Below, one piece after another: positions 9,254-17,888 of a stretch of DNA of 64,000 nucleotides (positions are counted from its first letter, which is position 1; each line of letters opens with the position of its first letter). The position numbers and the translations under genes are program-made. This stretch comes from Longimicrobium sp. (GTDB lineage Bacteria > Gemmatimonadota > Gemmatimonadetes > Longimicrobiales > Longimicrobiaceae): contig DASVQP010000027.1 of NCBI GenBank assembly GCA_036389135.1, positions 62,001-126,000 of the forward strand, given 5' to 3'. The notes under the pieces were generated by a model. The model was not told the DNA's origin, searched no databases, and was given only the letters and a program-made list of their open reading frames with translations.

Positions 9254-10288
9254 TCAGCGCAGGCTTGCGAAGCGTGACTTGCTCGTCATCCCCCAGCGCA
9301 GGTTGGCGATCACCACGGAGCGGGCGTCCTTCTCCAACTCGTGATAGCGTGTTCCCAAGCCGGTGGCGATCCACAGGTCTTCGCTGATCCGGAATTCGAT
9401 GCCTCCGGACCAGAGCGCCGTCGTCTCCGAGGTGAGGGATGAGTGCTCCCCGACCAGTTCAGCGAAGCCATTGAAGGTGGCGCTCCCGCCTACCAGCCGC
9501 GCGCCGTACGTGATCCGCGTGGACGCCACCGTGTCGGTGCCGAAGGTGCGACGGCCGCCGGTCAGCTGCCCGATGATCTGCGCCCTGGTTCCGATAGGGT
9601 TTGCAGCCACGGCCCAGAACTGTGCGCCCAGTCCGTCCGTTTCCGACAGGCTCGACTGCTCAAGCCGAGTACCTCCCGCGACTCCGATCGCCACGCGGCG
9701 CGCGTTCCAGTGCGCCTTCGTCCAGGTGCCGTACGCTTCGCTCGTAACCGAGTCCGCGCAGGCAGCGATCGCCTTCTCGTTCTCATCGTCCGGCTTGTTT
9801 GGGTCGATGGCGGTGCACTTGCGCAGCTGCGCCCCCAGCTCCGTCGTGAACGTCTGATTCAGGAGCGGATCGCCCTGATCCAGCAGCGTCAGACGCAGTC
9901 CCACCGCAAGGTCGGTCGACGCGCTGTCCGCCGCCGCGCGCACGGTGCCGAGGGAGAGCTGCGCGTTCGCCGCGACGAAGTTTGGCCATTTGCGGTATTC
10001 GGGAAGCGTGAGGTTGAACCCGGGGACCACGCCGATGGGCGTCGCCTCCAGCGCAAACCCCTGCTGCACCTTCCCCTCGTCGTTGATGCCGTTGATCAGG
10101 CTCGCGCCGAAATCGCGCGTTGCACCCGGGCGCGTGACCTTGGTGGGGCTGGCGTTGAGGAAGATGAAGGCGGGGCTCTCCGGGACCGCCGTGATGAACT
10201 CGGGCGCGCTGGAAGGCTGTTGTGCCCGCGCGGGATAAAGGAGCGTGAGCGATGCCGCAACCGCGCCGAGAATGCCGCGCATTTTCAT
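9254..10288 (-). CDS. Outer-membrane protein, conserved unknown family
   Basis: 344 residues from ATG at 10288 with Shine-Dalgarno GAGGAG 8 nt upstream. A signal peptide (MKMRGILGAVAASLTLLYPARA) is followed by ESPAFIFLNASPTKVTRPGA, FGASLINGI and ALEATPIGV, a pattern I associate with conserved uncharacterised outer-membrane proteins of Bacteroidota and Gemmatimonadota. The rest consists of alternating amphipathic strands (VGLRLTLLDQG, TELGAQLR, VAIGVAGGTRLEQ, TYGARLVGGSATFNGFAELV), consistent with a beta-barrel. It is the last gene of a three-gene minus-strand unit with two small proteins just upstream. Function unknown. Confidence 0.75.
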   Translation of the reverse strand: MKMRGILGAVAASLTLLYPARAQQPSSAPEFITAVPESPAFIFLNASPTKVTRPGATRDFGASLINGINDEGKVQQGFALEATPIGVVPGFNLTLPEYRKWPNFVAANAQLSLGTVRAAADSASTDLAVGLRLTLLDQGDPLLNQTFTTELGAQLRKCTAIDPNKPDDENEKAIAACADSVTSEAYGTWTKAHWNARRVAIGVAGGTRLEQSSLSETDGLGAQFWAVAANPIGTRAQIIGQLTGGRRTFGTDTVASTRITYGARLVGGSATFNGFAELVGEHSSLTSETTALWSGGIEFRISEDLWIATGLGTRYHELEKDARSVVIANLRWGMTSKSRFASLR

Positions 10289-10299
10289 GTCCGCTCTCC

Positions 10300-10659
10300 T
10301 CAGGCCAGGACGAAGGTGAGTATCCGCGCGCCGCCACCACCGCCCAACGTCTGGCCCGTTACGGTGACGGCTCCGCCGACGACCATCTTTCCGCCCTGCG
10401 CAAAGGTTACGAGTACGCGGTAGTTCTTCATCTTCCCGCCCACGGCGAAGGCGGCTTTCACGAGCGTCCCCGATGGCACCGGCCCCAGCTGCACGTGATC
10501 GGGAACCGCGTCGCCGGTGTCGCCCTCCGCGAACTGCGTGAAGTCGGCTGCGCCCGGCTGCTTGTGCCACATGCGGTAGGCGAAGACGTGCGGCGTCTGG
10601 CCGACGATGTTGATGTCGAAGGGCTTGGTCGGGTCGTTGGAGATCTGGGCGTCAGCCAT
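10300..10659 (-). CDS. Conserved hypothetical protein (119 aa)
   Basis: 119 residues from ATG at 10659, which overlaps the stop region of the upstream small ORF by 8 nt and ends 11 nt before the outer-membrane protein gene; its 3' end supplies that gene's Shine-Dalgarno. No signal peptide. The sequence is strand-rich with a glycine run near the end (TVTGQTLGGGGGARILTFVLA), suggesting a compact beta-sandwich. I do not recognise the family. Gene coupling suggests a role linked to the neighbouring barrel protein. Confidence 0.6.
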   Translation of the reverse strand: MADAQISNDPTKPFDINIVGQTPHVFAYRMWHKQPGAADFTQFAEGDTGDAVPDHVQLGPVPSGTLVKAAFAVGGKMKNYRVLVTFAQGGKMVVGGAVTVTGQTLGGGGGARILTFVLA

Positions 10660-10903
10660 GGCGCGCTTTACGGGTGGAGGTGGCTTCGTCGGGATGCTGG
10701 GGAAGGGCGGCGTACAGTGCGGCGCGGTCTTCGGCGGCCCCGCCGGGAGAGCGCTTCGCGGTGGCGCGTGCTACGCCTCCGGCGTCGGGAAGCGCCTTCC
10801 GCAGCTCGGCGATGATGCCGCTATGCGGCTCACCGTCCGGGTGGGTGGGGAGGTGTTTGCGCGCGTCCCGCACGAGTTTTCTCCCCTCGGTGTTTTGTTG
10901 CAT
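10652..10903 (-). CDS. Small hypothetical protein (83 aa)
   Basis: 83 residues from ATG at 10903. Strongly G/C-biased third codon positions argue for a real gene. Charged and helical (KLVRDARKHLPTHPDGEPHS, IIAELRKALPDAGG), no membrane segment. Its TGA overlaps the start of the next gene, a sign of translational coupling. No clear Shine-Dalgarno and no recognisable family; it could instead be the leader of a longer transcript. Confidence 0.45.
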   Translation of the reverse strand: MQQNTEGRKLVRDARKHLPTHPDGEPHSGIIAELRKALPDAGGVARATAKRSPGGAAEDRAALYAALPQHPDEATSTRKARHG

Positions 10904-10962
10904 GAAGCTCGGGGTTGGGGTTCGAGGCGGGGTATGATGTAGCGGCTCTCTAGAATATGGAT

Positions 10963-10995
10963 GGACACACCGGCTGGATTTCAGCCGGTGTGTCC
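10963..10995 (-). terminator. Perfect hairpin downstream of acs
   Basis: GGACACACCGGCTG pairs with CAGCCGGTGTGTCC (14 bp, loop GATTT). It lies about 80 nt after the acs stop on the minus strand and before the next gene, so an acs terminator is the simplest reading. There is only a weak AT-rich stretch (ATCCATATTC) after it. Confidence 0.6.
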
Positions 10996-11076
10996 AATAT
11001 GACGGCGGCGCCTACATCACGTCCCCGAAGTGCGCTCTACAGCGCGTATGACGGGGGCACCGCTCCCCCGGAGTGT

Positions 11077-13086
11077 TCAACCCTCCTTCGCCTCGTACTC
11101 CCCCTTGAGCCGCTGCACCACGTTCGGATCGGCGAGCGTGGTCGTGTCCCCCAGCGCCCGCCCCTCGGCGATGTCCTTGAGAAGGCGGCGCATGATCTTG
11201 CCGGAGCGGGTCTTGGGGAGGTCGCCGGCGAAGAGGATGGCGTCGGGGCGGGCGATGGCGCCGATCTTACGGACGACGTGCTCGCTCAGTTCCTTCTTGA
11301 GCGCCTCGGTGGGCTCCTGGCCCTCCTTGAGGGTGACGAACGCCGCCACCGCCTGGCCCTTGAGCTCGTGCGCCTTGCCGACGACGGCGGCCTCGGCCAC
11401 GGAGGGGTGGTCCACGAGCGCGGACTCCACCTCCATGGTGCCGATGCGGTGGCCGGCCACGTTCAGCACGTCATCGATGCGGCCGATCACCCAGAAGTAG
11501 CCGCGCTCGTCGCGCTTGGCCCCGTCGCCGGGGAAGTAGACGCCCTCGCCGGGCTGCGAGCCGTCGACGGTCTTGCCCGCCCACTTGCTCCAGTACGTCT
11601 CGCGGAAGCGCTCCGGGTCGCCCCAGATGCCGCGCAGCATGGAGGGCCACGGGTCGCGGATGGCCAGGAAGCCGCCCCCCGTGCCGATGCACTCGCCGTT
11701 CAGCGACAGGATGTCCGCGCGGATGCCGGGGAACGGGGTGGTGGCCGAGCCCGGCACCGTGTGCGTGACGCCGGGGAGCGGGGCGATCATGATGGCGCCC
11801 GTCTCCGTCTGCCACCACGTGTCCACGATGGGGCAGCGCTCCCCGCCGATGAACCTGTAGTACCAGATCCACGCCTCGGGGTTGATCGGCTCGCCCACGG
11901 TGCCCAGCAGCCGCAGCGAGGTGAGGTCGTGCTGCGCGGGGAAGTCCGTCCCCCACTTCATGAAGGCGCGGATCGCGGTGGGCGCCGTGTAGAGGATGGT
12001 GACGCGGTAGTCCTCCACGATCTTCCACATGCGCGCGCGGTCCGGCCAGTCGGGGGCGCCCTCGTACATGACGACGGTGGCCCCGGCGGCGAGCGGCCCG
12101 TAGACCACGTACGAGTGCCCCGTCACCCATCCCACGTCCGCGGTGCACCAGTAGACGTCGTCGTCCTTGAGGTCGAAGACCCACTTCGTGGTGGCGCACA
12201 CCTGCGTCATGTAGCCGCCGGTGGTGTGCATGATCCCTTTGGGCTTCCCCGTGGTGCCCGAGGTGTACAGGATGTAGAGGAGGTCCTCCGCGTCCATCTC
12301 CTCGGCCGGGCATTCGGGCTCCGCCGCGTCCACCACATCGTGCCACCACACGTCGCGGCCATCCTTCATCGCCGCCTCGCCCACGGAGTCTCCACTCGCG
12401 CCGTGGCGGCGGACGACGAGGACGTGCTCGATGGTGGGGCACCCGCCCTCCTCCTCCACTGCCTGGTCCGCGGCGCGCTTGAGGGCCACCACCCCGCCGC
12501 GCCGGTAGCCGCCGTCGGCCGTGATCAGCACCTTCGCCTCGGCGTCGCGGATGCGGTCGCGCAGGCTCTCGGCCGAGAAGCCGCCGAAGACCACCGAGTG
12601 CGCCGCCCCGATCCGCGCGCACGCCAGCATGGCGATGGCCGCCTCGGGAATCATGGGGAGGTAGATGGCCACGCGGTCGCCGCGCTTCACCCCGAGCCCC
12701 TTGAGCGCGTTGGCGGCGCGGCCCACCTCGCGATGGAGCTCCTCGTACGTGTAGCCGCGGCGGTCGCCCGGCTCGCCCTCCCAGAGGAGCGCCTGCTTGG
12801 TGCGGTTGGGGCCATCGAGGTGACGGTCGAGGCAGTTGTACGACGCGTTCAGGGTGCCGCCCCCGAACCACCGTGCCTCGGGCGGATTCCACTCGAGCAC
12901 CGTGTCCCAGCGGCGGAACCAGTGGAGCTGCTCGGCCCACCCGGCCCAGAACGCCTGCGGGTCCGCCGCGGCGCGCGCGTACACCTCGGCGTCCGAAACG
13001 AGCGCCTGGCGCGCGAACTCCGGCGGCGGCGGAAAGACGCGGTCTTCCTGGAGGAGGGAGTCGAGCTTGATCTCCGGCGTGGACAT
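11077..13086 (-). CDS. acs: Acetyl-CoA synthetase (acetate-CoA ligase)
   Basis: 669 residues from ATG at 13086 ([20 protein letters not shown]), preceded by CCGGAGATCC; longer in-frame starts lack a binding site. Converts acetate, ATP and CoA to acetyl-CoA. The N-terminal ACAS domain ([22 protein letters not shown]), the AMP-binding loop [18 protein letters not shown], and the C-terminal lysine in [12 protein letters not shown] (K630, the residue controlled by reversible acetylation in this family) are all present. Typical Acs length is about 650. Together with actP 4.7 kb away it forms the acetate assimilation route. No protein acetyltransferase or deacetylase gene is nearby. Confidence 0.96.
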   Translation of the reverse strand: MSTPEIKLDSLLQEDRVFPPPPEFARQALVSDAEVYARAAADPQAFWAGWAEQLHWFRRWDTVLEWNPPEARWFGGGTLNASYNCLDRHLDGPNRTKQALLWEGEPGDRRGYTYEELHREVGRAANALKGLGVKRGDRVAIYLPMIPEAAIAMLACARIGAAHSVVFGGFSAESLRDRIRDAEAKVLITADGGYRRGGVVALKRAADQAVEEEGGCPTIEHVLVVRRHGASGDSVGEAAMKDGRDVWWHDVVDAAEPECPAEEMDAEDLLYILYTSGTTGKPKGIMHTTGGYMTQVCATTKWVFDLKDDDVYWCTADVGWVTGHSYVVYGPLAAGATVVMYEGAPDWPDRARMWKIVEDYRVTILYTAPTAIRAFMKWGTDFPAQHDLTSLRLLGTVGEPINPEAWIWYYRFIGGERCPIVDTWWQTETGAIMIAPLPGVTHTVPGSATTPFPGIRADILSLNGECIGTGGGFLAIRDPWPSMLRGIWGDPERFRETYWSKWAGKTVDGSQPGEGVYFPGDGAKRDERGYFWVIGRIDDVLNVAGHRIGTMEVESALVDHPSVAEAAVVGKAHELKGQAVAAFVTLKEGQEPTEALKKELSEHVVRKIGAIARPDAILFAGDLPKTRSGKIMRRLLKDIAEGRALGDTTTLADPNVVQRLKGEYEAKEG

Positions 13087-13239
13087 GCGGCGGATCTCCG
13101 GCGGTTGAATTGGGCGTGGATCGCTGGGCTGTTCCATCTCTGCGGATGCTATGCCAGCGCGCGCGGGGCCCGCAAGAGCAGGCCGGCGTTGGAGCATCCT
13201 GTATCGTGCGGAACGCGGCGGTCCAGGCGGCGCGGGGGA

Positions 13240-13332
13240 GGGCAGACACGCAGGTCTGCCCTACGGGTGTTGGTCCCGGACGCAGAGTTCCAGGTGGGGG
13301 AGAGGGCGGGCGCGATGAATCGCAGCCCCTAC
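13240..13332. repeat. GTAGGGGC composite intergenic repeat, copy B (inverted)
   Basis: Reads GGGCAGACACGCAGGTCTGC followed by CCTAC at 13240-13264, and GCGATGAATCGCAGCCCCTAC ending at 13332 within GGGCGGGC…; these are the reverse complements of the second and first units of copy A. Further similarity (CCGGAGAACCGGCACGG) extends to about 13370. Lies after the 3' end of the minus-strand kinase operon. Confidence 0.75.
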
Positions 13333-13385
13333 CGGACGCGTGCGACAGGCCGTACCGGAGAACCGGCACGGGTGCGTGCGGGCGC

Positions 13386-13416
13386 CCCCTCCCCCAGGTA
13401 GTTATTGGGGGAGGGG
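13386..13416. repeat. C-rich/G-rich intergenic hairpin (CCTCCCCCA family, copy 2)
   Basis: CCCCTCCCCCA and TGGGGGAGGGG pair perfectly over 11 bp around GGTAGTTAT. Same core as the hairpin at 1988-2035. Placed 38 nt after the last gene of the kinase operon, so it may end that transcript. Confidence 0.7.
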
Positions 13417-13453
13417 CAGCGAGGTGACGAGCGGGGGCGGGGGCCCGCGGCCC

Positions 13454-13771
13454 CTACGGCACCACCTCCCACGCCACGCCCGCGTAGCGCGTCCCGGCGA
13501 AGCGCGCGCGCAGGCCGCGCAGGGCGGCGGTGCGCGCCTCCGCCTCTGTGTCGGCGGCGTGCGTGACGGTGCCGCGCACGCGGTAGCGGACAGAGAACTC
13601 CTCTACGATGCGCGCGCGGTCGTCCGTGCGGGCGACCTCCAGTACGTCCGCCGCGCAGCCGGGCCAGGCCTCCTCCAGCTCCTTCTCCACCTGGTGCTCC
13701 GCGTCCGCCATGCCGTAGGCGGGGAGCGCCACCCGGCCGTCGCCGCGCACCGTCACCCGCCACTCCGCCAT
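13454..13771 (-). CDS. Hypothetical protein ending the kinase operon
   Basis: 105 residues from ATG at 13771, overlapping the kinase stop as ATGA, so it is translationally coupled to the kinase. Charged, alternating strand/helix composition (MAEWRVTVRGDGRVALPAYG, RTAALRGLRARFAGTRYAGV), no membrane segment or signal peptide. Family not recognised. Coupling makes a kinase-associated role plausible, but nothing in the sequence specifies it. Confidence 0.6.
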   Translation of the reverse strand: MAEWRVTVRGDGRVALPAYGMADAEHQVEKELEEAWPGCAADVLEVARTDDRARIVEEFSVRYRVRGTVTHAADTEAEARTAALRGLRARFAGTRYAGVAWEVVP

Positions 13772-15555
13772 CAGCCCTGCATGCGGATGGTGTCGCGCGG
13801 GGCGGTGCTCGTGTCCGGCGGCGCCGGGGTGGGGGCCGGGACGGTGGTGCTGTCGAAGGTCTGCGGCGGCGGCGGGGTCGCCTGCAGCGCCTGCGTCAGT
13901 GCCTGGAGCCGCTGCTGCGCCTGAGTCTGCGCGGGGCGGTCGGGGGTGAGCTGGATGAAGCGCTCCAGCGACTGCACCGCGCCCGTCGTGTCGCCGCGCG
14001 CCAGGAGGGCGTCGGCCATGTGGCTGTGCAGCAGGTCGTACTGCGGGTTGATGCGGATCGCCTCCACCAGCACCCGCTCCGCCTCCTCGGCGCGCCCCAG
14101 GTTCAGCAGCGCAAAGGCGTACCCGTCGCGGTAGCCGGCGTTGTTGGGATCGGCCTCGGAGGCGCGGCGAAAGAAGTCGGCGGCGGCGCCGAAGTTCTGC
14201 GCCTGCAGCGCGCGGCGCCCCTCCATGCTCAGCGCCAGCGCGTCGGTGGAGTCCATCGAGTCCGTGCCCGCGCTGTCCGCCCGGGCGGAGTCCGAGAGGG
14301 TGGAGAGCGGGGGCTCGCCGGATTCGTCCCGGTTCATCTGCTGGTAGGCGAAGACGCCGCCGCCCAGCGCCACTACCACCGCGCCGACCGCGAACGCCTT
14401 CCCCGCTCCGCTCCGCTCCGGCTCCACCATGCGGCGCGGCGGGATCACCGGCTGCGGCGGGCGCATGGGCTGCGGCGCGTACGGCTGCGGCGGCGTGTAG
14501 GGCGGCGGCGGCCCGGCCGCGGGATGCATCGGCGGCGCGAGCACGGTGCGGTCCTCGTCTCCCGCACCGGCCAGGACGGTGCGGTCGTCGCCGTACACGC
14601 GGTCCGGCGCCGGCGGCGTGACCACCGCGCCGGCGGGGACGCGCGCGGCGGCGGTCTCTTCCGGCAGGCGGCGGATCACGGCGTCCAGGGCGTCGGCGAA
14701 GGCGCCCGCGTTCTCGAAGCGCGCCGCGGGCTCGTGCGCCAGGGCGCGCTGCACCAGCCCCTCCACCTCTCCGGGGACGGCCGGGTTGCGCGCGCGGAGC
14801 GAGGGGATCGGCACCTCCATCCCCACCGACATGCGGTTGCGGTCAGCGTCGCTGAAGGGCCGCTGGCCGGCGAGGAGCTGGAAGGCGAGCGCGCCCAGGC
14901 TGAACACGTCCGACGCCGGGGTCAGCCGCGCCTCGCCGCGAAGCTGCTCGGGCGAGGCGTACGCGGGGGAGAGCGGCGCCCGCCCGTCCTGCGTGAGGCC
15001 GCTGGAGGTGTCCTCCTCCTCGGTAACGGCCTTGGCGATGCCGAAGTCGAGCACCCTCACCTGCAGCTCGCGCGCGTCGTCGCCCTGCGCCAGGAAGACG
15101 TTGCCCGGCTTCACGTCGCGGTGGATGAGCCCCGCGCGGTGCCCCACCGCCACCCCGCGCGACGCCTCGCGCAGGATGCGCAGCGACACACCCATCGGGG
15201 GCGGACCCGTGCGGGCGAGCCGCGACGCGAGGTCCTCGCCGCGCAGCAGCTCCATCACGATGAAGTCCATACCCAGCGTGGGATCGGTGCCGTAGTCGTA
15301 CACCGGCACCACGTTGGGGTGGTGCGGAAGGCGCGCGGCGGAGGCGGCCTCGTGGCGGAAGCGGGCGCGCATCCGCTCGCGGGCGGCCTCGTCGCTCCCC
15401 GCCGACGCGGTGATGACCTTGACGGCCACCGCGCGCCCCAGCCGCTCGTCGGTCGACCTGTACACGGCGCCCATCCCGCCGCGCCCGATCACGTCCTCGA
15501 TCCGGTAGCGGTCGGCGAGGGTGCGGCCGCGGAGGAGTGCTTCTATGCCTGACAT
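13771..15555 (-). CDS. PknB-type Ser/Thr kinase with TPR sensor/tail
   Basis: 594 residues from ATG at 15555. Kinase domain at about 17-295: glycine loop IGRGGMGAVY (23-32), catalytic Lys46, HRDVKPGN (H145-N152), DFG (170-172), activation segment to SPEQLRG. A proline-rich linker holds two near-identical motifs, GDDRTVLAG and DEDRTVLAP (about 322-340), resembling FHA-recognised phospho-threonine sites. One transmembrane helix at about 386-405, then TPR repeats (about 445-545) and a Pro/Thr tail. No PASTA domains, so ligand sensing must differ from mycobacterial PknB. Sixth of seven genes in a minus-strand operon with PP2C, FHA, PBP and RodA genes; the gap before it contains a GGGAATAG repeat. 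Confidence 0.92.
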   Translation of the reverse strand: MSGIEALLRGRTLADRYRIEDVIGRGGMGAVYRSTDERLGRAVAVKVITASAGSDEAARERMRARFRHEAASAARLPHHPNVVPVYDYGTDPTLGMDFIVMELLRGEDLASRLARTGPPPMGVSLRILREASRGVAVGHRAGLIHRDVKPGNVFLAQGDDARELQVRVLDFGIAKAVTEEEDTSSGLTQDGRAPLSPAYASPEQLRGEARLTPASDVFSLGALAFQLLAGQRPFSDADRNRMSVGMEVPIPSLRARNPAVPGEVEGLVQRALAHEPAARFENAGAFADALDAVIRRLPEETAAARVPAGAVVTPPAPDRVYGDDRTVLAGAGDEDRTVLAPPMHPAAGPPPPYTPPQPYAPQPMRPPQPVIPPRRMVEPERSGAGKAFAVGAVVVALGGGVFAYQQMNRDESGEPPLSTLSDSARADSAGTDSMDSTDALALSMEGRRALQAQNFGAAADFFRRASEADPNNAGYRDGYAFALLNLGRAEEAERVLVEAIRINPQYDLLHSHMADALLARGDTTGAVQSLERFIQLTPDRPAQTQAQQRLQALTQALQATPPPPQTFDSTTVPAPTPAPPDTSTAPRDTIRMQG

Positions 15556-15574
15556 GTATGCCTGAGCTCGATGA

Positions 15575-15664
15575 TAGGGATCAGGGAATAGGGAATAGGG
15601 AATAGTTTGAACGACGCTTTCGCCGCTGCCTCACCTATTCCCCATTCCCCAGTCCCCATTCCCC
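15575..15664. repeat. GGGAATAG tandem repeat with inverted second half
   Basis: Three tandem units of GGGAATA on one side and CTATTCCCCATTCCCC…CCCCATTCCCC on the other can fold back over an approximately 30-nt spacer. It sits between the second FHA gene and the kinase gene, the only sizeable gap in that operon. A related run (five GGGGAAT units) is at 27770-27811. Confidence 0.7.
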
Positions 15665-15672
15665 GCTGTTCC

Positions 15673-16746
15673 TCATCCGAACCGCGTCGCCTCCGGATCC
15701 TCCGGCCCGGCGTCGCCGTCGGGAGCGGCCACGGCCGCGGCGCGCACCCGCAGGATGGGGCCGTTCTCGCCGATCCGCATCCGCGCGTCGGCCGGCACCC
15801 AGCGCGTGTGGCGCTCCGGCACATCCTCCAGGCGGTACGGGCCCTTGAGGTTGGCGCCCGCGATCTCGGCGTCCTCCACGTGCAGTGCGTTCAGCCCAAG
15901 GTTGGCCACCTGGAACCCCGGTGCGCCGTCGCGCGGCGCCCAGCGCAGCACCAGGTGGCGGCGGCTCACCTGCGGCGCCCCGCTCAGCATCAGGTCGCTC
16001 TGGAGCTGCGGATTGTCCGTGTGGCGCCCCACCGTCACCTCGGCGGCGGTGACCGGGAAGCGCTCGGCGTCGGCGCCGTCCGCGTCCTCCACCACCAGCT
16101 CCCACTTCGTCGCGTCCCACCCCGGCGCGTCCCTGGCGGCGGGGGCGATCCCCTCCATCCGCGTGGCATCCGGGTCGTCGAACACGGGCGCGGGGGCCGG
16201 AGCCGGGGCCGGCGCGGGTTTCGGCGCGGGCGGCGGTGCGACGGTGCGCGGCGGGGGCACGGCGATCGTCTCGCCGCGCGCCTCGATGGGGGCCACGGGC
16301 GGGGCGAACGGCGCGGCGGCGACGGTGCCCAGCGAGGCGGCGGGTGGCGGCGTGGCGCCGCTCTCCGTGAGGCCCGGACGGTCCGCGGGGCCGCCGGGGG
16401 CCTCCTTGGAGATGCGGAAGAGCGGCGCGCCGGGGTCGCCTGCCTCGTGCAGCCGCACGCGGTACGGGCGGTCGTACAGCGAGCCATGGCGCATGCACGA
16501 GTCGGTCAGCTCCCCCTCCAGCTGCTCGGCCACGGGGCTCAGCGAGTGCGCGGCATCCGGGCGCAGCGTCACCACCAGCACCGTCTCCGGCAGCAGGCGG
16601 GCGTAGCGGTCCGGCAGGGAGCGCGCGTTGTCGCGGTCGATCAGGTCGCCCAGCGCCAGCTTGATCTCGGGCACCGCCTCGCGGAGGAGCTGGTCGAGGA
16701 GCGGCTCTTCGTGCGGAACCGGGGAGTGCGATGTGGCGTCGGTCAT
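15673..16746 (-). CDS. FHA domain protein with phospho-motif repeats
   Basis: 357 residues from ATG at 16746, overlapping the PP2C stop (ATGA). Residues 1-110 form an uncharacterised alpha/beta region (LLDQLLREAVPEIKLALGDL). A Pro/Ala-rich linker follows with DDPDATRMEG. The FHA domain occupies about 215-340: VTVGRHTDNP, SGAPQVSRRHLVLRW, and LGLNALHV, with the conserved Gly-Arg, Ser-x-x-His and Asn. The protein ends in EDPEATRFG, echoing the linker motif, which suggests two phosphorylatable Thr residues for the neighbouring kinase. Likely a phospho-dependent adaptor, comparable by position to FhaB or GarA. Confidence 0.88.
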   Translation of the reverse strand: MTDATSHSPVPHEEPLLDQLLREAVPEIKLALGDLIDRDNARSLPDRYARLLPETVLVVTLRPDAAHSLSPVAEQLEGELTDSCMRHGSLYDRPYRVRLHEAGDPGAPLFRISKEAPGGPADRPGLTESGATPPPAASLGTVAAAPFAPPVAPIEARGETIAVPPPRTVAPPPAPKPAPAPAPAPAPVFDDPDATRMEGIAPAARDAPGWDATKWELVVEDADGADAERFPVTAAEVTVGRHTDNPQLQSDLMLSGAPQVSRRHLVLRWAPRDGAPGFQVANLGLNALHVEDAEIAGANLKGPYRLEDVPERHTRWVPADARMRIGENGPILRVRAAAVAAPDGDAGPEDPEATRFG

Positions 16747-17888
16747 GGGCGGCTGTTGGCGGGCGCGGGCGGACCGGCCGGCGCCGGAGCTTGCACGTTC
16801 GGGGTCTGCACGGCCGGGGTCACGGGCGCCCCCGCTGAATCGGCGGCGCCGAGCGAGTCGGCCGGGACGGTGACCGGCGGCGCGGCGTTCTGCTGGCTGA
16901 GGGTCTGCACGCGCTGGATGCTGTCGTCGGCGGTCTTGCGGGCGCTCATCGCGGTCATCAGCGCGTAGGCGCCCAGGGCCAGCGCCACCAGCGCCAGCAC
17001 CAGGGCGATCCCCGCCAGCGGCGAGTTGCGGGTTCGGGTCACGGAGTCCGGCGGGTTGAAGGGTCCGCGCGCGGTCGCCGCGGGGCGCGGGCTTTCCTGG
17101 GTCAGCGAGTCGTCCACCGCGCCGCCGTCCGGCAGCACGCGCACGGCGACGGCGGTGTAGTTGTCGTCCGGGCCGCGCTCCTCCACCTTGCGCGCGATCG
17201 CCTCGCACGCCGTGGAGGCGTCGCCCACCACCATCGCCTCGCCCAGCTCGTCCAGGCGCATCGCCTTGGTGATGCCGTCGGAGACGAGGAGGTACGTCCA
17301 CCCCGCCCGCACGGGAACCCAGGTGGCGTCCGCCTCGGCGCCGCGGCCCACGGCGCGCTGCAGCTTGTTGGCGCCCGGCGAGTCCGGGATCTCGTCCAGC
17401 GCGATCTCCCCCGCCTCCCAGCGCGCGTACGCGGGGGTGTGGTCGCGCGTCTCCAGCCGCACCGTGCCGTCCGGCGAGCGCGAGATCAGGCGCACGTCGC
17501 CCGCGTTGGCGCACACCCATCCCAGCCCGTGGCTGCGGTCGCGCGTGAGCGAGGCGATGGCGATGGCGCAACCCATTCCCGCGCGGTCGTCCGGCGCCTC
17601 CTGCGCGGCGCGGGCGACCGCTTCGTCGGCGGCGCGCACGGCGTAGCGGGCGGCGTCCAGCGAGTGGATGGGCCCGCGGCCGGTGATGGCCTGCAGCGCC
17701 GTGTCGGCCGCCATCCGCCCGGCGCGCTCGCCGCCCATCCCGTCCGCCACCGCCACCAGCCCGCTGCCGGCGAAGGCGTCCACGGAAAAGGCGTCCTGGT
17801 TCTCGGTGCGCGGGCCCTGCGCGCTGATGCCGGCCACGTCGAAGACGAGGCCGTGCATCTTCACGAGTCCTGTGGCGTGGGCGCTCAT
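16743..17888 (-). CDS. PP2C-type Ser/Thr phosphatase (PstP-like)
   Basis: 381 residues from ATG at 17888 (ATGA overlap with the rodA-like stop; a second Met at residue 11 is possible). The PP2C catalytic domain occupies about 15-255: RTENQDAF (D32), VADGMGG (D49), the metal-binding SDGITK and GPDDNYTAV near the C-terminal end of the domain. A single transmembrane helix (IALVLALVALALGAYALMTA) at about 288-307 anchors it, followed by a Pro/Ala-rich external tail of about 70 residues. This is the layout of mycobacterial PstP. It should reverse phosphorylation by the kinase encoded two genes downstream. Confidence 0.92.
   Translation of the reverse strand: MSAHATGLVKMHGLVFDVAGISAQGPRTENQDAFSVDAFAGSGLVAVADGMGGERAGRMAADTALQAITGRGPIHSLDAARYAVRAADEAVARAAQEAPDDRAGMGCAIAIASLTRDRSHGLGWVCANAGDVRLISRSPDGTVRLETRDHTPAYARWEAGEIALDEIPDSPGANKLQRAVGRGAEADATWVPVRAGWTYLLVSDGITKAMRLDELGEAMVVGDASTACEAIARKVEERGPDDNYTAVAVRVLPDGGAVDDSLTQESPRPAATARGPFNPPDSVTRTRNSPLAGIALVLALVALALGAYALMTAMSARKTADDSIQRVQTLSQQNAAPPVTVPADSLGAADSAGAPVTPAVQTPNVQAPAPAGPPAPANSRP

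Noticed and set aside
10963-10995. Insertion-sequence terminal repeat
   Set aside because: Single short hairpin with no transposase or target duplication; a terminator for acs is simpler.
13087-13197. Longer acs starts (MLQRR… or MEQPS…)
   Set aside because: No ribosome binding site and no similarity to known Acs N-termini; the start at 13086 has one.
11471-13369. 632-codon minus-strand frame over acs
   Set aside because: Out-of-frame shadow of acs; low-complexity Arg/Gly composition.
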